Assembly (NCBI RefSeq): GCF_018446385.1
Contig: NW_024589898.1
Location: 682,001 to 746,000, forward strand
Direction of reading: 5' to 3'
DNA: 64,000 bases
Source: Zingiber officinale
Lineage: Eukaryota; Streptophyta; Magnoliopsida; Zingiberales; Zingiberaceae
The notes below the pieces were generated by a model. It was not told the origin of the DNA and did no database searches. It worked only from the letters and a program-made list of their open reading frames with translations. Positions 34,701 to 46,037 of this stretch are shown in pieces. Both the position numbers and the translations under genes were made by a program. Every line of letters begins with the position of its first letter. The first letter of the stretch is position 1.

Positions 34701-36219
34701 TAACTCTAAGAGAACAAACTTTGCCTTCGGAAGGTACCAGCCACGAGTAAATGAGAATGATCAAGAAGAGGAAGAAGAAACAAAAGGAAGATCTTCTTCT
34801 TTTGGGTGACTCACGGCAATAAGAGGAGAACATCTTGTTGTGGTCGTTGGCAAGAGAAAAAGAGAGAGAGGGGGAGAGGGAAGTATTGGGTCTAGTTTTT
34901 CAAAACTAAAGATTAATTCTCTTTTAACCATATCAATATATAGTCATCTTTAATGAGTTAGATTAGAAAGCTTAAATTCAACTCATTATGCCTTAACAAA
35001 AAATTAGCTCATTAATCTCTTGATTTGGTTCACAATTAAATCAAGTTAGTTCATGGCTAAACCAAATTGATTTATGACTAAACCAAAAAGGGTTCAACTC
35101 TTTCATAAGAGATGTGGTCCATCTGCGCTTCCGTCCCGATAAATATTTTCATATTTGTCTTATGCATGGTCCAACCAAATATTTATCTCTTGATTTGAGA
35201 ATCATATTCTCTAACTTGGTTTACATCTTTTAGAGACTCGTAATGCGTGTGACCCAATAGGTTCTCGATTTATCTTAGTCATCCATAATTAACTATTTAA
35301 TTATGGAACGATCATGAGTGGCACTTAGTACATCATGATCTCTAATTAACTAGAAAATCACATTTGATCTCAGAACTAATTCTAAACCCTTCGATGGCTA
35401 TAGTAAGTCATGTCTCGTTCCTTTCACTCGTCTTATACCTACTTGGTTCAGGACATGATTTATGTGTCTACCCCCACTAGGTTGACTACGTCACACCTAG
35501 CCCAAGTAATATTTTCTCATTATGCGGATTCAAATTACATGTACATGTGTACAAGAGTCTCATATTCTTAACATGTGATGTTTTGGTCAAACATTTTGAG
35601 TTATAATCTTAACGAGTGGTCATAGGGTATACGTCTCTTCGTAAAGAGCCGTGAATCCTCTGTGGGCTATCCAACATCTTCGGACACTTTGACTTATACC
35701 CAATCATCTCGGATCCACACCTCCAAAAGATATTTGCTTAAAATACCAAAGTATAAGTCTCCATAACCAAAATGACTTGTATATCTCAAGTCAAAGGAAA
35801 CTTGCACTTGAGTTGTAGTAAAAATCTTTACATATATATCCATATATATAGAGAACCATATGAAATCTTACAGCAAATCACTCTAATGAACTAGTTACTA
35901 TAACTAGTATCCATGTTTAACTCTCGACATACAATGTCTCCAGCTAGTGAGAAACAATTATTTGGCCGAACCAAGGAGTATAACTCGTGCTAGTCTTACA
36001 GAATTGATGATGTCCAAATACACCAATTCTATGACTAGGAAAATTTTAATACGTTTATAATTACATATGTAGAGATAATTATAAATTCTCTAATACTATA
36101 AATTATATTGCAGACATTCAGTAAACAGGTTTAAGACTATTCAAATAATAAATCTATATTTATCAAATAAATAGTAAAACATAAGGCGATTGTCTTAAGA
36201 CATCCCTCAAAACCTAACA
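31766..36219 (-). repeat. 3' LTR, interrupted by a solo LTR
   Basis: Without the 2,660-bp insertion at 31864-34523 this LTR is about 1.79 kb. It aligns with 43316-45058 on both sides of the break: 'taaactaatttattacat' on the left and 'catgcaagatacaat' on the right. Confidence 0.9.
31864..34523 (-). mobile_element. Solo LTR of the large-LTR Ty1/copia family
   Basis: In minus orientation it starts TGTTAGAGTGTATACT and ends GCAACCAACA, the same ends as the LTR at 59042-61431. Internal landmarks also match ('gtagataacat', 'tatcgtagcctc', 'gttgcccacacaacgtc'). No interior or second LTR is present. Only GCT is shared by the two flanks, so a clean 5-bp duplication is not shown. The pre-insertion site is visible in the partner LTR at about 43396-43412. 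Confidence 0.85.
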
Positions 36220-36804
36220 CTCCCACTTGACCTAATGTCAATTGCCACGGTGTCTTAAACCATAAGCATGAACATGACTCTCAAACTTGCTTTATGGTAG
36301 AGTTTTTGTCAAAGGATCCACTAGGTTCCTTTCAGTGGAAATTTTCTTAAGTTGTATTTCTTTTCTACTAATGATATCCCTGATCAGATGATAGCGGCGA
36401 AGTACGTGTTTAGATCGCTGATGAGACCTAGGTTCCTTTGCTTACACAAAGGCTCCAATGTTATCGCAATAAACAGGTAACGCTTAATAGTGGATAGAAT
36501 CACACTAAGTTCGGTAACAAACTTCTTGATCCAAACTACTTCCTTTGCTACTTCCGAAGCTACAATGTATTTCTCCTCACATGTAGAATCTGTAATAGTG
36601 TCTTGCTTGGAACTCTTCTAACTAACTACGCATTCATTTAATATAAATATGAATCCAGATTGGGACTTGGAATCTCCTTGTCTGTCTGGAAACTGCATCT
36701 GTATACCTGCGTATGATCATATCAGTATCTCCATATACCAGGAACATATCCGTAATTCTTCTCGAGTACTTAATGATTGTCTTAACAATCACCCAATAAT
36801 CCAT

Positions 36805-37415
36805 AGGGTTGTAAACGAGTCGAGCCAAGCTGAGTTTTGGGATATTCAAGCTTGTTTGATAAGGTAACCGAGCCAAGCCAAACCGAGCTAAAAATGAACC
36901 AAGCTTTTATAGTGATTGTTCAAGTTTGGCTTGGTTTATTTTTTATGAGCTTGAGCTTGTTTGAAGCGTGACTTAAGCTTGGCTTGTTTAGATGTTATCG
37001 AGATCTCAATTCAAGCTTGGCTTCAGCTTGGTTCGAGCTTGGTTTGTTTAGATGTTATCGAACTATCAATTCAAGCTTGTTTGATTGTTTGAAAACTTTA
37101 GTTGTTTGATTGATTATTGAGCTTGATAATTTAAATTTATTTGTTTATTTTATTTTATTATTTATTTAACGTATTGAAAAGAGTTTTATTAATGAATATG
37201 ATTCATGAACATTATTCACGAACGTTGTTCAAGAACATTGTTCACGAATGTTAACGAGCTAAACACATATGTGTTCAAGGTTGTTTGTTTAGTTCAACGA
37301 GCTATTCAAGCTTGTTTATTTAATTAATCTTGTGTATATTGAACAAACATAAATAAGCTCTTACCAAGCCGAACACCAAACTTGTTCACAAACGCTTGGT
37401 TCATTTACAACCTTA
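36805..37415. mobile_element. Short TIR transposon inserted in the copia pol
   Basis: The ends are inverted: AGGGTTGTAAACGAG on the left and CATTTACAACCTT on the right. Flanking words ATAATCCAT (36796-36804) and ATGATTCAT (37416-37424) match at 7 of 9, a likely target duplication of 8-9 bp. The interior is AT-rich with repeated 'caagcttgg' and 'gagcttg' words and no transposase. It is probably an hAT-like or Mutator-like non-autonomous element. Confidence 0.72.
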
Positions 37416-38545
37416 ATGATTCATTTCTAGATCTTCTCATAATACTCAGAGCATACGATACATCGGGTCTTGTACATAGCATGCATGATTGATCCTATTG
37501 AGGGCGCATAGAGTATCTTATCCATGCAAATCATCTCATTTTTTGTGCCTGGATACATAGACTTCGAAATGTAAATTCCATACCTCATAGGTATGAAACA
37601 TTTCTTGAATTCAGATATGCTAGACTATTTTAGCACTCTATCTATATATGTCGATTGTGAAAGACCAAACAACATTTTTTGTCTATCTCTATAGATCTTC
37701 ATCCCTAGGATGTGCTTCTCTCATGTCTTTTATTGAGAATGTCGTGGACAACCAAACTTTACTGACTGTAAAATTGACACATCATTTTCTATAAATAATA
37801 TGTCATCAACATATAATATTAGGAATATAACTACACTTCCACTAACCTTTTGATACACACAAGGTTCATCTGAATTTTATAAGAAATCAAACTATTTAAT
37901 CGCCTAATCAAAACGGATATTCCTACTCCTGGATACTTTCTTTAATCTATAAACGGATCGTTAAAGTTTGTATATTTATTTCTTGTTAACAGATGTGAAA
38001 CCTTCGAGCAATATCATATATACGTCCTCGAGCAGGTTTCCATTAAGAAAAGTTATTTTCACATCCATTTGTCATATTTCATAATCATAATGAGCTGATA
38101 TGGCCAGGAATATCCGAATGGATTTAGGCATGGCTACAAGTGAGAATGTTTCGTCATAGTCAAGTCTTACCTTTGACGATAGCCTTTCGTCACAAACCTT
38201 ACCTTATAGGTAATTACATTACCATTCGTGTCAGTTTTCTTCTTAAAAATCCACTTGTACCCTATAAGTGTAATGCCTTCAAATGAGTCCACTAAATTCC
38301 AAAATTTATTTTCATACATAAAATCCATTTTCGACTTCATGTTATAAGTCACTTGTCCTTCTCTGAACTATTCAAAGCTTCTTCGTAATTAGTAAGTTCT
38401 TCATCCTCAATGAATAACATGTCATTCAATTCTCTTATCAGAGATCCATATCTCTTAGGAATATTACGTGTCCTACTTGATCTACGAGGAAGTTGTGTCA
38501 TAATCGATTAAGGTTCTTAACTAAGCATCTCATTAGTGTCTATTG

Positions 38546-39616
38546 TGTAGCATAGAGACGCATTAGAGGAGGGTGAATAGCGCACGTGACTTTCACGTTC
38601 TTTTAAAAAAAGGTAGATCCGCTACCTTAGCGGCCCCCCTAGTGCCAGCCCCACGGATATGGAGGGAGGTTCATGCAGGTACACAGGCCATAGGCGCATG
38701 GCGGGGTAAACTTCAGAGAGAACGTAGTAGAATAAATAAAGAGATGAAAAGTCAATGCTAACAAATATAAGATTTACTTGGTTCGGAGTCTATGGCGACT
38801 CCTACTCCAAGGCCCGCACGTGAGAGTGCTTCATTAGGCAATTACTAATCAATCGAAGAATACAAATACAGTTTCGAATGATTATAAGTAATTTGAACAA
38901 TAAAATTACCGATGACTTTAGAGAATGAAATCTTCAACGTAGTCGCTGTCAAAGCAGCTTTGGGCGTCATGGAAGCTTTTTTTTAGCAACGCGCAAGAGA
39001 CGAACTTCTTTGGATTGGTGTTCTTGAGCCACTGGTCGAAGCCTCTTTTTATAGCTCATTCTGGGCACCCGGATCACCCCCAAGCTCCCGAATCATGACG
39101 TAGGTCCCCCAACCAGCGCACTCCAGCTCGCCGCATAGATAAATTTTTGGTCATCTGGGCGCTTGGAGCAACTCCAGGCGCCCGGACCGCCAGGGCGACT
39201 GCCCAGGCTCCCCTCCTAGTCTGTTCGCTATTGAAGCCAGCTCCGGGTGTCCGGACCACCATATTTTGCCAACTTCAATTTCTTGCAAAACAATGTTAGT
39301 CCAAGCAAATAATATGTAAAGAACGACAAGATTTGATAGCATTCGGACTGTCTGGCCCTGACTTTGAGTTTCGCTAAAACTCTAGGTCGATCGGACTAAT
39401 GCTTACTGTTCCCTCTTCGAGGAATGCGTCCTCACCTACTCCTCTCAGAAGAAATTACCTTTTGTCAAACCGGTCCTCCAGATAGTCTGGACTTTTGCTC
39501 AGCGTCCAAGATTTCAGGACTTCATATTGAACGTCCGCTCCACGACCCATCCAGTGTTCCACCTGGTGTCCGCGACCCCCAAGATTTTCGATCATTTGGT
39601 GTTCCCTGCACCAACA
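38546..39616 (-). mobile_element. Solo LTR, 1.07-kb family
   Basis: In minus orientation it starts TGTTGGTGCAGGG and ends in CA. Flanks TATTG (38541-38545) and TATTC (39617-39621) match at 4 of 5. It aligns with the solo LTR at 51773-52840: 'ttggactaac' with 'ttgcaagaa' or 'ttgcagga', 'ccgggcgcc', and a pyrimidine-rich end. The insertion splits the integrase/reverse transcriptase region of the host copia. Confidence 0.85.
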
Positions 39617-41784
39617 TATTCAAATCTCTTTAACTTCATTAAGTTCAACTATACTCCCACTTGCTTCTTGCAAGAGAAACTCTTTCTTTAGGAATGCAGC
39701 ATGCTTTGAAACAAACACATTTTGTTCCAAGAGGTGATATAATTGATAGCCCTTAGTTTCCTTAAGGTATCTAATAAATAAACACTTATCAGACTTAACG
39801 TCCAACTTGTATGATACAATCCTCTTCACAAAGCAGGGCATCCCCATATCTTCAAATAAGATATGAGGGGTTTCTTCCTAGTTCATACCTCATATGGAGT
39901 AGTTGAGATTGCCTTCGTCAAGATTTTGTTTAGCAAGTAAATAGCTCTCATTAGTGCATAACCCCAAAAGATTTTGGAAGACTTGCATGATCCATATTGA
40001 CATAAACATGTCCAACAAGGTTCGGTTACGCCTTTCTGATACACCATTATGTTGTGACATATAAGGCGGAGTCTATTAAGACAATATCCCTTAAATAATC
40101 TTGAAACTATTGGCTTAAATACTCACCACCTCAATTGGATTGAACTATCTTAATACTTTTACCAAGTTATTTCTCTACTTCATTTCTGAATTTTCTAAAC
40201 TTTTCAAAGGCTTAAAACTTGTGTTTCACTAGATACACAAACCTGTAACGAGAGTGATCATCAATGAAAGTAATGAAGTAGCTATAACTTCCTAGTGCGT
40301 GAATTGACATTGGTCCACATACATCGGTATGTACAAGCCCAAGTAACTTATCAACTTGTTCACCCTTTTCAGAAAAAGGTAACTTTGTCATCTTAGCTTT
40401 TAAATATGAATCGCATGTATCAAATGTATCTAATTCACAAATGATTCGAGAATTGGAATATTTTACAATTAGAACATGTGTTTCTTACTTATATGTCCAA
40501 GGCGACAGTTTTACAAGTAATAGGTTAATTAATTATCTAATCGAGCATGTTTATTGCTCATTTCGATATTGAATATGTCACTAAATATATCTAACGTGTA
40601 GATGTCATTAGATAAAGTTTTAGTGTCATAAAGAGCATCATTCAAAGTTATATAACAACAATTGTTACTAAAAGTCAAATAGAAACCTTTTTTATTTAAG
40701 CAAGAAATATAAACAATGTTATTTATTAATGTAGAAAAAAATAATAATTATACAGTTCTAAGATCATTTCACTATGAAGCTTTAACAAGTATATTCCGAT
40801 GACAACTGCAATAACTTTTACTCTATTCCCAACTCACAGACTTAATTCTCTCTTGACGAGTCTTCTGCTATTCCTTAGCCCTTGTATGTCATTACATATA
40901 TGTGAGTCAAACCCAGTATCTAATATTCAAGTATTTGAGGAAATAACATGACAATAAATAATAAAAATATTTATAGACGATGGGACGTCAGATGCCTTAT
41001 TTTTCTTCATGGACTAAAGATATATCTTGCAGTTTCTTTGCTAGTGTTCGATCTTGCCACAATGATGGCATGGGCCCTTTTGTATTGGTTCTACTGTCTT
41101 GTCCTTTTTGCTCTTCCCCTTAGCCTAATGTTTTGACTTTTTCTTAGAACCTTTCTTAGAGGAGTCTACTAACATCATAGTTTTCTGTTCACCTTTAACA
41201 AAAGGCTCCACAATCTTAAGCATATTAATTATCTCGGGGATGATCGATTCCAAATTGTTCATCTGATAATTCATCATAAATTGTGAATGACTTTTCGATA
41301 AACTGTGTAGAATTAAGTCAATACTTAACTCATAATCCATCATGAAATTGAGTGATGCTAAACGCTATGTGTAGCCATTCATCTTTAGTACAAATTGTAC
41401 TGCAGACGAACCCTCCTGCATCTTTGAGTAAAAGAGAAGCTTGGAGACCTCGAACCCTTCAGATCTAGCTTGCTCATCAAACAACTCACGAAGATGATAG
41501 ACAATATCATAAGTATCCAAATGCTCATATTATTTCTATAGTTCAGGAGTCATAGCCGCTAGCATGATGCAACCTATAAGTACATAATCATCTATATATT
41601 TTTGATGAGCTAACAATTGGTCTGTAGTTGCATCAGCATAAAGACTTGTGGGAAGAGGTTCATCAAGGACATAAGCTAACTTCTCAGTTTTGAGAATAAT
41701 TCTTAAACTTCGAAACCAATCTAAGAAGTTCGGCACAGTCAGTTTGTTCGAGTCTAAAATCGAACGCAGATTAACAGAAGTCAT

Positions 41785-43302
41785 AATTATTTAAATAATT
41801 AGCCTAAAAATACAAAAATGAGAATGTATTAGAGACATGGTTTTGTTTATATAAACAATTTACATGTAATAAAAGTTCGCTTATTTATCAAATTCAAATA
41901 CTCTTATTTTGAATTTGGGAGATAGTAGATTTTCTCCAAGTGGGTTGATATCCACCATAGATAGGAACAATCTTGACTTTGGCCAACAAGTCATTTTTAG
42001 TTATAACGGTAAGTAACAAGTTTACTGATTACATATCGCTTATATATAACTATCACATTATGTTAGCAATTAATTAATTTTCGCATAAATAGGGCTGTTA
42101 ACACATTAACAAGCATACATCAAATGCATATCACCCAACTTCACCTCTATCCACATTGATCATAGCTTTGACGCAACAAATCAATGCTTCAAATTTAAAA
42201 TTAACCCATTAATCATGAGATTGCATCTCCATAGTTTGAACATATTTATTTTCAAATTGAGCTTGACTTTGATTGACAACTTAAACAATAACTTAAACTC
42301 TAGTTATTGCCATATTAACAAAAGGTGTAAATTTTAATATTGTGTGAATTTGATCTCATCTACATCATGTAAATATGTTATCTACATGACATAACTGATG
42401 ATATGACGCATCACACACATGACATAGACGATGACATGATACATCGCACGCATAGTATAACATGACACATCACACATACGGTAAAATCTAATCATATCGC
42501 ACATATAGCAAAATCTAATCATGTCATAATTAAGGCATCTACATGACATACAATATGACATTAATATTGCATAAATTTAAATATGCTATAATTTATTTTA
42601 GAAATAAAATATGTTATCATTCTATTTTGAAAATAAAAATATGTTATAAATCTGATTTTAATAAATCAAGATTTATCTAATCAAATTAAAAAACTAATTT
42701 ATAAATTTAATTAATATATCTTATCTAGAATCTTTCTATCAATTAAATTATTTTAATTATTTTGGAAATAAATTTTTAAAGTAATTTCCTAACTATTTAT
42801 AAAATAAATAATTAATATTTCTAAATTTATTATAGAATAATTTAAATCTTGATTTTTTTATGATTTTTCAAATCTTTACAAATTTGATATTTCCTAACAA
42901 TTTAGGAAACTTTTCAAAAATAGAATATTTTAATAAATCTAAAAATTATAGAAAAGATTATTTTTATAATCTAATTTAGAATATCTAAAATATGGATTTT
43001 TAAAAAAATTTAGAATCTTTCTAAATTTAGTATTACCTAACAAATTAGAAATTTTTTTAAAAATATAATATTTCTTAAAATTCTAAAAAAAACAGAAATG
43101 GTAATTTTTAAATTAATAGAATATTTTTAAATTTAATTTTCAATAATTATTTCAAAAATTTTCCAAAAGTAGAATTTCCTAACAATTTAGGAATATCCAA
43201 AAATATAAAATTTTTAATAATTCCAAAAAATCTCAAAAATTAATTACAGCACTAATTACATGCCGTAAAATAATTTTATGATCATGTATCAGACTCTGAT
43301 AC
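41785..43302 (-). other. 5' leader of the copia element
   Basis: A 1.5-kb very AT-rich stretch between the primer site and gag, without coding capacity. At about 42370-42560 it carries a degenerate short tandem repeat of 'catgacatg'/'atcacacatac' words. Confidence 0.6.
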
Positions 43303-43315
43303 TATTGTTGGATAT

Positions 43316-45058
43316 GTCCGATACGGTGTGTGCTAAAAATATATTTCATAAACATGTATGGCGGAAGACTTAACGATAAATAAACTAATTTATTACATCA
43401 CACACACCACACACATGCAAGATACAATCTCGTAGACAAAATCATAAAATAAAATAAAATCGAATAACAGTTATTATAGGTATATCTTATGGATAACCTA
43501 TAATAAGAAGGGTATCAACCTTTTGCGACATTTTCGAACCTCACCTCTATTCGTATCCACGCCGAACTCTTTAAGACAACTCTAATTCGGAAGGTACTAG
43601 CCACAAGCAAAGGAGAATGATCAAGAAGAGGAAGAAGAAGCAAAAGGAAGATCCTCATCTTTTGGGTGGCTCACGACAACAAGAGGAGAAAGGGAGAGGT
43701 TGAGGGAGGTATTGGGTTTAGATTTCCAAAACTAAATCAAGTCAATAATGAATTGTATATTAATTCTTTCTTAACTATATCAAAATATAGTCCTCTTTAT
43801 GAGTTAGATAGAAAGATCAAATCCAACCCATTATGCGTTATTCAAAAATTAACTCATTCGCCCCTTGGTTTGGTTCACAACCTAATCAAGTTGGTTCATG
43901 ACTAAACTAAATAGGGTTCAACTCTTTCATAAGAGATGCGACCCATCTGCGCTTTCGTTCCGACAAATATTTCCATATTTGTCTTATATATGGTCCAACC
44001 AAATATTTATCTCTTGATCTGAGAATTCTATTCTCTAACTTATTTTACATCTTTTAAAGACTCGTAGTGTGTGTGACCTAATAGGTTCCTAGTTTATCTT
44101 GGTCTTCCATGATTAATTACTTAATTATGGAACGATCATGAGTGACACCTAGTAGTACATCATGATCCCTAATTAACAAGAAAATCACAGTTGGTCTTAG
44201 AATTAATTCTGAACCCTTCAGTAGCTACAATGAGTTGCGCCTCGTTCCTTTCATTCGTCTTATATCCACTTGGTTCAGGACATGGTCTGTGTCTGCCCCC
44301 ATTAAGTTGACTACATCACACCTAGCCCAAGTAATACTTTCTCATTCTACGGATTCAAATTACTTATATATATGTACAAGAGTATCATACTCTTAACATA
44401 TGATGCTTTGGCCAAAGATTTTGAATAATAATTCTAACGAGTGGTCATAGGATATACATCTCATCGAGGAGTGGTGAATCCTTTGTGGGCTATCAAACAC
44501 GTTCGGACACTTCAACTTATACTCAATCATCTCAGGTCCACACCTCTAAAAGATGTTTGCTTAAAATGTCAAAGTATAAGTCTCTATGACCAAGATGACT
44601 TGTATACCTTAAATTGAAGGAAACTTGCACTCAAACTGCAGTAAAAACTTTACATACATATCTATATATGTAGAGAACCATATGAAGTCTTACAACAAGT
44701 CTCTCCGATGAACTAGTTATCATAACTTGCATCCACGTTTAACTCTCGACATCCCAATGTCTCCAGCTAGTGAGAAACAGCTGCTTGGCCAAACTAAGGA
44801 GTATAACTTGTGCTAGCCTTACAAAATTAATGATGTCCAAATAAACCAATTCGATGACTAGAGAAATTTCAATACATTCATAATTACACCACATGTAGAG
44901 ATAATCACAAGTTGTGATTCAATCATAAATTTTCCCATGCTATGAATTATATTACGGACATTCAATAAATGAATTTAAGACTATTCAAACATATAATATG
45001 TACTTAAATAGTGAATCTATATTTATCAAATAAATAGGGCATCCCTCAAAATCTAACA
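43316..45058 (-). repeat. 5' LTR of the nested copia element
   Basis: An uninterrupted 1,743-bp LTR with TG...CA ends. It lies beside the primer-binding site and is followed by the target duplication GCTAG. Confidence 0.92.
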
Positions 45059-45063
45059 GCTAG

Positions 45064-45789
45064 TACTCCTCCAATCGCCTGGAGCCTTCTTGGTCACCTA
45101 TATTAATGTTGAGGTGGTTGTAACATTTATCCGTTAGATAACGTTAACGAACCTCTCCGATCGCTTGGAAGCCCTCCGGTAGCCTGGAGAGGGGTAAAAT
45201 TTGATCTTGACCCTACTCACTCATATTACTGATAACATTATCTCTCGATTGCCTGGAAGTTGCTCCCATCGCCCGTATTCTTTGGTCGCCCCGACGTTGA
45301 TATGGTCATCTCAACCCTCCGAAATCCCTTCGTCAAGATTTATCACCAACCAGTGGCCCTAGACTCCCTTCAGTAGACTAGAATCATTGAACATTGCTTC
45401 CCTATAATTATTACACATAATGAGTAAGAAATAAAATGTAAAGTTATTCGCACTTACATTGGTGTTAGATGTTCAGTCTTGAGCTGACTTATCTACATTG
45501 AGTTGCCAAGTTACAACCCACAGCTAATTCTACTTGGACTTGTTTGCCAAACATTCACCACTTGGTCTTATCCGTCAAACTTCAGCTCTCAACTTATTCC
45601 ACCTAGTCTTGATTCACCTAGTTCCTAGCTAGGACTTTCTTGCTTGGTTCCCAACTAAAACTTAGCTCCTGTCTGACTCCCAATTACGATTTCAATTGTC
45701 CAGCTCCATTAGGACTTAGTTACTGTCTGACTCATAATTAGGACTTCATCATAATCAAGTAATCTGCACACTTGACATTCATTTGTTAG
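45064..45789. repeat. Older LTR-like remnant
   Basis: Sequence with repeated 'cgcctggag', 'cttgg' and 'aggactt' words, the style of the LTR at 49.7-51.2 kb. Joined across the insertions (…28474 + 31739-31760 + 45064…) it reads as one sequence, so it was probably the target of the two copia-type insertions. The family is not identified. Confidence 0.4.
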
Positions 45790-45809
45790 ATCATAATAAA
45801 TCTAATTTT

Positions 45810-46017
45810 GTCCCCTCGGATGGGTCTAGTGGTTAGCACATGAGGTGTTGTTATCATGAGGTCTGGGGTTCGAATCTCGGCAAAACCGAGTAAATGCCTC
45901 CCTTATGTGCTAGTCACTATTCCAAAGGCTAGTAGCTGCCCGTGATTTACCTCCTCCGTGTTAGCCTTGGGACAGATTGGTGGAAGCGCTGGGGACGAGC
46001 GTATTCACTTTTTTACC
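45810..46017 (+). mobile_element. tRNA-derived SINE with perfect target duplication
   Basis: A 208-bp element with a tRNA-like head: a box-A-like TGGGTCTAGTGGTTAGCAC and box B GGTTCGAATCT (45867-45877). A tRNA-unrelated body ends 'attcacttttttacc'. It is flanked by an identical 20-bp duplication at 45790-45809 and 46018-46037. Box B and direct repeats of this length mark a Pol III SINE mobilised by LINE-type retrotransposition. The perfect duplication implies a recent insertion. The other copy in the window is at 12503-12683. Confidence 0.93.
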
Positions 46018-46037
46018 ATCATAATAAATCTAATTTT

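Larger units (their letters stand above)
36238..41784 (-). pseudogene. Ty1/copia gag-pol, heavily mutated
   Basis: Pieces of a full gag-pol lie in order on the minus strand, in several frames with many stops. Gag starts at the ATG at 41784 (MTSVNLRSILDSNKLTVPNF) and continues through 41343-41125. The integrase C-terminal part is at about 39847-39620 (SDKCLFIRYLKETKGYQLYH). Reverse transcriptase begins near 38352 (FWNLVDSFEG, GYKWIFKKKTDTNGN). The RNase H end reaches 36238 (HVHAYGLRHRGN). The pieces are separated by a solo LTR (38546-39616) and a TIR element (36805-37415). The net length, about 3.87 kb, fits an originally complete polyprotein. It cannot be functional. Confidence 0.88.
31766..45058 (-). 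mobile_element. Ty1/copia retrotransposon with nested insertions
   Basis: LTRs at 31766-36219 (interrupted) and 43316-45058 share the ends TGTTRGATATG-like and TCTAACA. A perfect 5-bp target duplication GCTAG flanks it at 31761-31765 and 45059-45063. On the minus strand a mutated initiator-Met primer site (TAGTATCAGAG, 43304-43314) follows the right LTR. The tract AAGTGGGAG precedes the left LTR directly. The interior holds a decayed gag-pol. Three later insertions sit inside it: a solo LTR (31864-34523), a TIR element (36805-37415) and another solo LTR (38546-39616). Removing them leaves about 8.95 kb, a usual size for the family. Confidence 0.93.

Noticed and set aside
45810-45890. Possible tRNA gene
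   Set aside because: Box B is good but no cloverleaf forms and the sequence continues into a SINE body with target duplications.
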